From positions 1-12,274 of the forward strand of contig JBCCSZ010000242.1 of assembly GCA_039199225.1 (NCBI GenBank): a stretch of DNA of 12,274 nt, written 5' to 3'. The position numbers and the translations under genes are program-made. This DNA comes from JBCCSZ01 sp039199225. GTDB lineage: Bacteria; Bacteroidota; Bacteroidia; Chitinophagales; Saprospiraceae. This document shows positions 7,271 to 12,274 of this stretch, piece after piece; the first letter of the stretch is position 1; each line of letters opens with the position of its first letter. The notes under the pieces are model-generated. The model was not told the origin of the DNA, made no database searches, and was given only the letters and a program-made list of their open reading frames with translations.

Positions 7271-8110
7271 TTAACGCATCAACAAGACGTAAGCTGCCGC
7301 AAATGGGATCAAAAAGATAAAGGCGTCAAATCGGTCGAGCATTCCGCCATGCCCTGGCAACAAATTACCCGAATCTTTGATTTTGAGGCTCCTCTTCAAC
7401 ATGGACTCTACCAAGTCGCCCAATGATCCGAAAACAACTACAATAAGGCCCAAAATGAGCCAGTCGCTCACTGCAATACCCGTGTAGAAGCGGCTCAACA
7501 AATAACTCATTCCAAGGCAGATCAATACGCCACCCATGGTACCTTCCCAAGTTTTTTTCGGAGAAATTCTCGGAAAAAGCGGCGTCTTCCCAATTTGGGA
7601 GCCAACCAAATAGGCGGCCGTATCATTGGTCCAAGTCAAAATTAACAAACCCAAGATGATGCTGGTATCGAAGGTCCCATCCCAAAATGCCAGCAATTGC
7701 AAAGCAGCAAATGGCAAACCAATGTATATATGCCCAATGATGTTGTTGGCAATCTTGGTAAAGGGCAGCTCAGAAGTTTGAAACAACTCGTAGAGAAATA
7801 GGGCAAAGGCAAGCGGAAGATACAGCAAAAAGGCATGGGCAAGCGCCGTATCCGACGCCCACCATTTCAGGTGGACACCTACCAGATACAGATAGGGAAC
7901 CAGCCCTACCAATAGGGCCAGGATTTTACGCTGCCTGTGCTGTGCTTGGGACTCAGATGGGTCTTTCGTCAACCCATAAAACTCCCAAAGGCATCCACTG
8001 GTAATAACAGCAAAAAGCAGGAGGAATGGGTAGATACCCCCCAAAAGTCCTCCCAGCATTACTGCTACGAAGACAATGCCCGTACTCAGCCGAAGCATTA
8101 GACCTTTCAT
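7271..8110 (-). CDS. cdsA: Phosphatidate cytidylyltransferase (CDP-diacylglycerol synthase)
   Basis: Makes CDP-diacylglycerol from CTP and phosphatidic acid, the branch point for phosphatidylethanolamine and acidic phospholipids, in the inner membrane. It has 279 residues, typical length, with about eight hydrophobic segments. The family signature is visible at 236-262: SMLKRSLKIKDSG followed by LLPGHGGMLDRFDAF, with the K-D and D-R-x-D residues that bind Mg2+ and CTP. Upstream catalytic-region motifs WTNDTAAYLVG (160-170), SPKKTWEG (183-190) and FGSLGDLVESMLKR (227-240) are also intact. ATG 8110 is used; Met5 is a possible alternative. Upstream lies the lipoprotein gene (84-base gap), downstream psd. 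PssA, the enzyme between CdsA and Psd in the pathway, is not in the window. Confidence 0.96.
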   Translation of the reverse strand: MKGLMLRLSTGIVFVAVMLGGLLGGIYPFLLLFAVITSGCLWEFYGLTKDPSESQAQHRQRKILALLVGLVPYLYLVGVHLKWWASDTALAHAFLLYLPLAFALFLYELFQTSELPFTKIANNIIGHIYIGLPFAALQLLAFWDGTFDTSIILGLLILTWTNDTAAYLVGSQIGKTPLFPRISPKKTWEGTMGGVLICLGMSYLLSRFYTGIAVSDWLILGLIVVVFGSLGDLVESMLKRSLKIKDSGNLLPGHGGMLDRFDAFIFLIPFAAAYVLLMR

Positions 8111-8130
8111 AAAGCGTGTTTAGTATTGGT

Positions 8131-8147
8131 AGGCAGCAAAACTGCCT
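8131..8147 (-). other. Perfect 6-bp hairpin in the leader of cdsA
   Basis: AGGCAG (8131-8136) and CTGCCT (8142-8147) pair perfectly around a 5-base loop, CAAAA on the plus strand and TTTTG in the minus-strand RNA. It lies 20 bases upstream of the cdsA ATG and 48 bases after the lipoprotein stop. No T-run follows on either strand, so termination is doubtful; it may separate the lipoprotein message from cdsA or affect cdsA translation. The flanking octamer GTCGTTGC is repeated at 8148-8155 and 8166-8173. Confidence 0.35.
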
Positions 8148-8194
8148 GTCGTTGCGTGACGGCCAGTCGTTGCCGCCACACAAATATCCGATGT

Positions 8195-8890
8195 CTATTC
8201 TCCCAGATCATCGAGGTCCATGCGCTTGATGGCCCTCTTGGCGTCCTTCATGTCCATGTTGCGAAAATTGCAATTGACGACGAAGCGATCTTTGACGATC
8301 ATGGCCAATTCGCCCTCTTGACGCTTAGCGTCGTATTTCTCGTAGGCTTTGTTGCCGTCGATCTCTGTTGTTCTTTCATATCCGTTGGAGCTTTCCTTGT
8401 CCACCTCCATATTGGCCCACACGGCTGTCCCCATCAAAGCAAGGCCCAAGCCACCGGTGTCGATGATCTTTAATTCTACCCGTTTGTCACCATCCTTATA
8501 AGTTGCCTCTGAAGTAGATATCTTAACGCCAAGGGCGCCACTGGTCTGACCTTCGTAGTCTGTTCGCTCGATGCTGCCGAACTTATCGGGCATAAACTTT
8601 TTCAATTCGCGGTGGCTGATGGGTTCAACCTTCTCGCCATCCTTGTTTTTGCTGAGGCCCTCCAGGGATTCCCCTAGTTTGCTCATGGCCTCACTAAAGT
8701 TTTCGTTGACAGATTCGCTAACGTTTTCACCTATATTCCCCAACTCTTCCCCCACCTTTTCAAGGCTTTTTTCCAATTCTTCCTGGCGTTGTTCTGATTC
8801 TGTCTTTTGCTGTGCTTCTTCACTGCTACAAGCAAACAGTCCGACAAATAGAAAGAATACAAGGCTTCTAAAAAGGGTCGTTTTATTCAT
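8195..8890 (-). CDS. Uncharacterised lipoprotein with coiled-coil segment
   Basis: 231 residues, function unknown. The N-terminus is a lipoprotein signal: a basic start, hydrophobic core 10-19 and lipobox LFAC with Cys21 as the lipidated residue. CSSEE follows; the acidic residues just after Cys resemble the surface-export signals reported for Bacteroidota lipoproteins, so outer-membrane or cell-surface location is plausible but inferred. Residues 32-80 are Glu/Ser/Lys/Asn-rich with heptad spacing of Leu, Val and Ile, so probably coiled coil. A globular alpha/beta-looking domain follows from ISHRELKKFMP (91-101) through KIIDTGGLGLAL to VNCNFRNMD. I recall proteins with a similar ELK.F.P ... 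G..V..A.A.Y ... DTGG pattern but no assigned role. It sits between lysS (158-base gap) and cdsA (84-base gap), perhaps cotranscribed with cdsA. Start ATG 8890 is fixed by the signal peptide. Confidence 0.85.
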   Translation of the reverse strand: MNKTTLFRSLVFFLFVGLFACSSEEAQQKTESEQRQEELEKSLEKVGEELGNIGENVSESVNENFSEAMSKLGESLEGLSKNKDGEKVEPISHRELKKFMPDKFGSIERTDYEGQTSGALGVKISTSEATYKDGDKRVELKIIDTGGLGLALMGTAVWANMEVDKESSNGYERTTEIDGNKAYEKYDAKRQEGELAMIVKDRFVVNCNFRNMDMKDAKRAIKRMDLDDLGE

Positions 8891-9028
8891 GTTATAAAGA
8901 TTTTATTGGCAATTTAAGGGTACAATGGCCACCATCTGGCAATTGCTTCGACCGAAAGGCAGCAATTTTCGATGAATCCTCAAATCCACTAAAGTACCTC
9001 CATGCCCTATGCAAATTGAAAATACAGA

Positions 9029-9046
9029 ATGGTACTCCGAAACCAT
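9029..9046 (-). terminator. Weak hairpin directly after lysS
   Basis: Just past the lysS stop the arms ATGGT (9029-9033) and ACCAT (9042-9046) can form a 5-bp stem with an 8-base loop. The minus strand then reads TCTGTATTTTC, a broken T-rich stretch. This is weak evidence for a terminator; readthrough into the lipoprotein gene is equally likely. Confidence 0.2.
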
Positions 9047-9048
9047 CG

Positions 9049-10800
9049 TTAAGCATTCTCTGCCTGCTGCTGCTGTTCTGCCTTCATTTGTGGGAAAAAC
9101 AAGACCTCTTGAATCGATGATTGGTTGGTCATCAACATGGTCAAGCGGTCGATGCCGATGCCAAGGCCAGAGGTAGGCGGCATGCCGTACTCCAAGGAGC
9201 GTAAAAAGTCTTCATCCAAGGCCATTGCTTCCTCATCGCCTCGCTTGGCCAGATTGAGCTGGTCCTCAAAACGCTGACGCTGGTCGATCGGATCGTTCAG
9301 CTCCGAATAAGCATTGGCAATTTCTTTTCCATTGACAAATAGCTCAAAACGCTCCACCAGTCCCTCCTTGCTGCGGTGCTTTTTCGCCAAAGGTGTCATT
9401 TCGATGGGATAATCTGTGATGTAGGTTGGTTGGATGAGGTGGTATTCGACTTTTTCACCAAAAATCTCATCGATCAATTTACCTCTGCCCATAGAGTCGT
9501 CTACCTCGATGTGGAACTCCTCGCAAAGGGCTCGAAGCGCTGGCTCGTCCATTTCGGAAATGTCTACATCTGTATATTTCTGGATGGATTCATACATTGT
9601 CAATCGTTCGTACGGGCCGGCAAAGTCAATTTCGTTTTCACCGAAGATGACTTTCGTGCTTCCAGTTACTTCCACTGCTACTTTTTCGAGCAATTGCTCT
9701 ACCATTTCCATCATCCAGATGTAGTCCTTGTAGGCAACGTATATCTCCATGGCCGTAAACTCCGGGTTGTGGGTACGATCCATACCTTCGTTGCGGAACA
9801 TCTTACCAAACTCATAAACGCCATCAAATCCACCGACGATCAGCCGCTTTAGGTACAACTCATTGGCGATGCGCATATAAAGGGGCATGTCCAGCGTGTT
9901 GTGGTGGGTTTGGAAGGGGCGAGCAGCCGCACCACCGTGGATGGGTTGCAAGATAGGTGTCTCTACTTCCAACCAACCCTGAGCATTGAAATATTGGCGC
10001 ATGGTATTGATGATTCGGGTGCGCTTGAGAAATATTTCCTTGACCTCTGGGTTGACCGTCAGGTCGACATAACGCTGGCGATAGCGCAGCTCAGGGTCTG
10101 TAAAGGCATCGTAGATATTGCCATCTTTGTCTCGCTTGACAATCGGAAGGGTCCGCAGTGACTTACCCAGGAAGGTCAATTCCTTTACCTTCAGGGTCAA
10201 CTCTCCGGTTTGTGTGGCAAAGAGCTCTCCTGTTACACCTATGAAATCACCGATGTGCAAGAGCTTGATTAATTTGCCGAAACGAGCGATCTCCTCCTCG
10301 TTTTTTCCAAGTTCTTTCTTGTTCAAATACAATTGAATGCGGCCATGTCCGTCCTGCAGCTTGGCAAAAGGCCCTCTTTGGCCCATAAATCGACCTGCTA
10401 TGCGAACCTCTGCAAATTGGCTGGGCGCAAAATCGGCCAAGGCACTGATGCGAATCTCAGCGAGGAAATCGGCCAGTGGCATGGCTTCTCGGCCTACCGC
10501 AGCGTCAAATTCGACCTGTTCGGCAACATGGTGCTCTTTTATAAATGCTTCGTCTTTCAGGATGGCGTCTGTCCGGAATTTATTTTGGAGTACAAAATCC
10601 TTAATTTTTGGAGCCAGCTGAGGGCCGACCTGTTTGATCTTTTCAATCTCCTTGGTCAGCTGCGCCTGGTAAGCAGCAGTCGTGTAGTCGGTCGTTTTGA
10701 AATTGACCTCAAATTTCTCGGCTGGAAAGGGGTTGATGCCCAATTCTCTAAGTTGGTCCAAAGCCTCACGGCGTACAACATCCTGATCTGAAATTGACAT
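9049..10800 (-). CDS. lysS: Lysyl-tRNA synthetase, class II
   Basis: Charges tRNA-Lys with lysine in the cytoplasm; essential. 583 residues against about 505 in E. coli. Domain order: N-terminal helix (RREALDQLRELGINPFPAEKF, about 10-30); an extra segment about 40-128, largely helical and charged; OB-fold anticodon-binding domain from EVRIAGRFMGQRGPF (131-145) with LQDGHGRIQLY; and the class II catalytic core. Motif 1 region is RTRIINTMRQYFNAQGWLEVETP (260-282), motif 2 is FRNEGMDRTHNPEFTAMEIY (335-354), motif 3 is GLGIGIDRLTMLM (545-557). Lysine-pocket motifs GKEIANAYSELNDP (491-504) are intact. The tail ends in a Gln-rich EQQQQ. ATG 10800 fits the family N-terminus. A candidate promoter and structured leader lie upstream. 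The enzyme should be active; the extra N-terminal segment is the only oddity. Confidence 0.97.
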   Translation of the reverse strand: MSISDQDVVRREALDQLRELGINPFPAEKFEVNFKTTDYTTAAYQAQLTKEIEKIKQVGPQLAPKIKDFVLQNKFRTDAILKDEAFIKEHHVAEQVEFDAAVGREAMPLADFLAEIRISALADFAPSQFAEVRIAGRFMGQRGPFAKLQDGHGRIQLYLNKKELGKNEEEIARFGKLIKLLHIGDFIGVTGELFATQTGELTLKVKELTFLGKSLRTLPIVKRDKDGNIYDAFTDPELRYRQRYVDLTVNPEVKEIFLKRTRIINTMRQYFNAQGWLEVETPILQPIHGGAAARPFQTHHNTLDMPLYMRIANELYLKRLIVGGFDGVYEFGKMFRNEGMDRTHNPEFTAMEIYVAYKDYIWMMEMVEQLLEKVAVEVTGSTKVIFGENEIDFAGPYERLTMYESIQKYTDVDISEMDEPALRALCEEFHIEVDDSMGRGKLIDEIFGEKVEYHLIQPTYITDYPIEMTPLAKKHRSKEGLVERFELFVNGKEIANAYSELNDPIDQRQRFEDQLNLAKRGDEEAMALDEDFLRSLEYGMPPTSGLGIGIDRLTMLMTNQSSIQEVLFFPQMKAEQQQQAENA

Positions 10801-10803
10801 ATA

Positions 10804-10860
10804 AAACTTCTGGTTTGTGTAAAGTTGTCTAAGGAAGTTTCCGCCAGGAGCATCTAGCGG
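10804..10860 (-). promoter_or_regulatory. Two stem-loops in the lysS leader
   Basis: On the minus-strand RNA, CCGCTAG and CTGGCGG (10860-10841) form a 7-bp stem with a 6-base loop. One of the pairs is a U-G wobble, which would be a C-A mismatch in plus-strand RNA, so the fold favours the lysS sense strand. Nearer the gene, arms GAAGTTT (10834-10840) and AAACTTC (10804-10810) pair around a 23-base loop ending four bases before the ATG, which could affect access to the start. I do not recognise a riboswitch or T-box. Confidence 0.35.
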
Positions 10861-10939
10861 TTTTCATCTTCAAACAACTTCTGTGTAAACAATGCTTGAT
10901 ACAACCTCAAAGCAAACAAAAAAGTTGGTATTCGGTGGG

Positions 10940-10973
10940 CAAAAATAGTGGATTCTTCCCAAGAATCCGGCAA
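10940..10973 (-). promoter_or_regulatory. Candidate lysS promoter containing a palindrome
   Basis: Minus strand: TTG at 10973-10971, 23-base spacer, then TATTTTTG at 10947-10940, a perfect match to the Bacteroidota -7 consensus TAnnTTTG. The spacer is at the long end of the known range. The transcript would start near 10934, giving a leader of about 130 bases. The spacer holds the perfect inverted repeat GGATTCTT-CCC-AAGAATCC at 10950-10968, two bases from the -7 element, a position where a bound regulator would block or realign polymerase. Confidence 0.45.
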
Positions 10974-11032
10974 GAGGGTATATTTAATCAATTCTTAACC
11001 CCCAAATGCACAGCGCTGTCTCTAAAATTAGT

Positions 11033-11040
11033 TACTTTCG
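11033..11040 (+). promoter_or_regulatory. Possible upstream -7 element for the adhesin-like gene
   Basis: TACTTTCG is one mismatch from TAnnTTTG, a common variant in Bacteroidota. No TTG is found at the expected distance upstream. If used, the leader would be about 175 bases. Weak. Confidence 0.2.
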
Positions 11041-11120
11041 TAGACATTTTTCCCTACGCATGACACCTTTGTTTTGGATCTCGTCAGTCAATCGTGAGAA
11101 CAATCGAATAGGCTACTGCC

Positions 11121-11146
11121 TTGCTATTTACCCAAATATATTTTTG
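11121..11146 (+). promoter_or_regulatory. Possible promoter of the adhesin-like gene
   Basis: TATTTTTG at 11139-11146 is a perfect TAnnTTTG. A TTG lies at 11121-11123, only 15 bases before it, shorter than usual spacing. Transcription would begin near 11152, about 68 bases before the ATG at 11220. Confidence 0.35.
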
Positions 11147-11219
11147 ATTAGAATCACCCTTATATTCTCCTGGTCTGTAAGAATTTTTACCGCAATAAGG
11201 AGCACAAAAAATACTGATC

Positions 11220-12274
11220 ATGTTCGTTTGGACAACCTCCTTCAGTAGTAATTATGTAGCTAGAAAGAAAGCTCATTTGTCGCTGGCCCTTCTTTGTATG
11301 CTGCTTGCTTTTTCTGCACCCCTCGGCGCGCAAACCACCATTTTTAGCAGCGGTGGGCGTACTTATAGCGATACCGATGGCCCAACCGGCCCAGACGTAT
11401 ATTCTGTCGACATCTCCAACTGTACTTCCGTCAGCATCTCTTTGGATTATTCTTTTTCCGTTCCCTGGGATGGACCCGGTAACATGGAATCGGCAGATGA
11501 ATGCCCTTTCGGAATGCCTCCTTGTCTTGGCGACCCCACCAATCCGCTGCAAGCCGCTTGCGCCGGTTGTTGGGATTTCCTATGGGTCCGCTATTTTATT
11601 GGAGGCTCGGAAGTGGTCAACGCCTTGGTCGGAGGGCCAGGCACTACAGATGCCGACCAAACGGGGACCATTGGCTCAGGGGGAATCTGTACATCCGGTG
11701 CCTCCAATGCCGAAATCAGAGTGGTTACCCAGACTTGGGCCGGAAACGAAAGTGTAACCTTTACCAACATCGTTGTGATGTGCTACGAAGGGCAACCCAT
11801 CGCAAGCACCAACGATCCTGTTTGTTCTACCGGAGCCCTCAGCTTAATTGGCTCTGCGCAGGACCCTTCCGTTGTTTCCACTTGGTCTTGGTCCAACAGT
11901 GGCACCGGTATCATTGCCGATCCTAGCGCTCAAAATACCACGGCTACCAACCCGCAAAATGGTGAAACTTATACCCTGACCACGACCGATCTCAATGGTT
12001 GTCCTGCTTCTACCTCTGTTACAGTGGTTGTCAACGATGCTCCGGCCATCAGCGATCCGGGACTTATACAAGGCTGCGATAATGTCATCCTACCACCCAT
12101 CACGGGTTCCAATTTATCCAATCCGCGTTATTTCACTGGTCCTGGTGGCACGGGAACAGCTTACGATCCGGGTGATGTACTTTCGCCGCCCGTTTCTTCC
12201 TTGTTCATCTACGATGATGCGGGTGGAGGCTGTATTGCTGAGATTAGTGTGTCCTTAAACGTAGTCGCCCGCCC
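11220..12274 (+). CDS. Large secreted adhesin-like protein with Ig/PKD-like modules, 3'-truncated by window edge
   Basis: Open from ATG 11220 to the window end: 351 codons, no stop. The N-terminus is a Sec signal: Arg-Lys-Lys at 15-17, hydrophobic core about 19-33, likely cleavage in PLGA-Q after residue 37. Residues 40-190 form a Gly/Ser/Thr/Asp-rich, probably beta-sandwich domain with many Cys (68, 95, 102, 114, 117, 157, 188) and a CAGCWDFLWV motif. An Ig/PKD-like module follows at about 194-272 (VCSTGALSLIG ... NGETYTLTTTDLNGCP), then a second module at about 276-349 (YFTGPGGTGTAYDPGDV, LFIYDD) of a kind repeated in SprB-like and other Bacteroidota surface proteins. Such proteins usually run to thousands of residues and end in a type IX secretion signal, which would lie outside the window. 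AAGGAG sits 17 bases before the ATG, further than normal. Family type is confident; exact role (adhesion, gliding, other) is not. Confidence 0.85.
   Translation, partial: MFVWTTSFSSNYVARKKAHLSLALLCMLLAFSAPLGAQTTIFSSGGRTYSDTDGPTGPDVYSVDISNCTSVSISLDYSFSVPWDGPGNMESADECPFGMPPCLGDPTNPLQAACAGCWDFLWVRYFIGGSEVVNALVGGPGTTDADQTGTIGSGGICTSGASNAEIRVVTQTWAGNESVTFTNIVVMCYEGQPIASTNDPVCSTGALSLIGSAQDPSVVSTWSWSNSGTGIIADPSAQNTTATNPQNGETYTLTTTDLNGCPASTSVTVVVNDAPAISDPGLIQGCDNVILPPITGSNLSNPRYFTGPGGTGTAYDPGDVLSPPVSSLFIYDDAGGGCIAEISVSLNVVAR

Larger units (their letters stand above)
10801..11219. other. Divergent intergenic region between lysS and the adhesin-like gene
   Basis: A 419-base region carrying signals for both flanking genes. 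On the lysS side: two stem-loops (10804-10840, 10841-10860), a related pair of sequences (AACTTCTG ... GTGTAAA near 10805-10822 and 10876-10890), a TAnnTTTG element and a 19-bp palindrome. On the adhesin side: two TAnnTTTG-like boxes, a small CGTAG/CTACG inverted repeat (11039-11043 and 11054-11058) and an AAGGAG at 11197-11202. No gene is recognised in it. Confidence 0.6.

Noticed and set aside
8993..9036. AGTACC ... GGTACT inverted repeat downstream of lysS
   Set aside because: Six-base arms more than 30 bases apart; expected by chance.
9376..9852. Plus-strand open frame of 158 codons opposite lysS
   Set aside because: It lies across LysRS catalytic motifs on the other strand; no independent start signal or recognisable protein.
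10801..10934. T-box or lysine riboswitch in front of lysS
   Set aside because: I could not find the T-box specifier/antiterminator sequence or the lysine riboswitch core, and neither is typical of Bacteroidota.
11305..11926. Two overlapping plus-strand frames (11305-11757 and 11501-11926)
   Set aside because: They are out of frame with the exported protein, whose signal peptide and Ig/PKD-like modules are continuous through this region; their translations are Arg/Pro-rich nonsense.

Overview
The window looks like chromosomal DNA of a member of the Bacteroidota, most likely from the Saprospiria (Lewinella-like) side. Three things point there. There is a complete Na+-NQR cluster in the order nqrABCDEF. 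Several intergenic regions carry the phylum's promoter type (TTG plus TAnnTTTG) rather than -35/-10 boxes. The last gene starts a long secreted protein built of Ig/PKD-like modules typical of Bacteroidota surface adhesins. This placement rests on protein character and gene content, not on a marker gene.

Region 1 (1-5785, + strand): the 3' part of nqrA followed by complete nqrB, nqrC, nqrD, nqrE and nqrF, separated by short gaps (39-87 bases) and closed by a strong intrinsic terminator at 5812-5844. Together they encode the respiratory Na+-pumping NADH:quinone oxidoreductase. NqrF takes electrons from NADH through FAD and a 2Fe-2S cluster. The NqrD/NqrE pair carries the intramembrane Fe-S site. 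NqrC and NqrB carry covalent FMN on Thr, and the NqrA/NqrB side reduces the quinone. Every cofactor-binding residue I could check is present, so the complex should be functional. The promoter lies upstream of the window.

Region 2 (5786-6344): about 500 bases between the convergent nqrF and psd, with no recognisable gene. It contains one candidate 47-codon minus-strand frame and possible decayed coding sequence.

Region 3 (6345-10800, - strand): in transcription order lysS (lysyl-tRNA synthetase, with an extra N-terminal segment), an uncharacterised lipoprotein, cdsA (CDP-diacylglycerol synthase) and psd (phosphatidylserine decarboxylase). CdsA and Psd are the first and last steps of phosphatidylethanolamine synthesis; the middle enzyme (PssA) is not in the window. 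Promoter-like elements precede lysS (with a perfect 19-bp palindrome inside the promoter) and psd.

Region 4 (10801-12274): a 419-base divergent intergenic region, then the start of a large exported modular protein that runs off the window and has no stop in the 351 codons seen.

I found no CRISPR array, tRNA, rRNA, intact insertion sequence or phage gene, and no evidence of a new multi-gene system. The most worthwhile leads are the lysS promoter palindrome and leader structure, the unknown exported adhesin-like protein, the uncharacterised lipoprotein and the unexplained 5846-6344 stretch.
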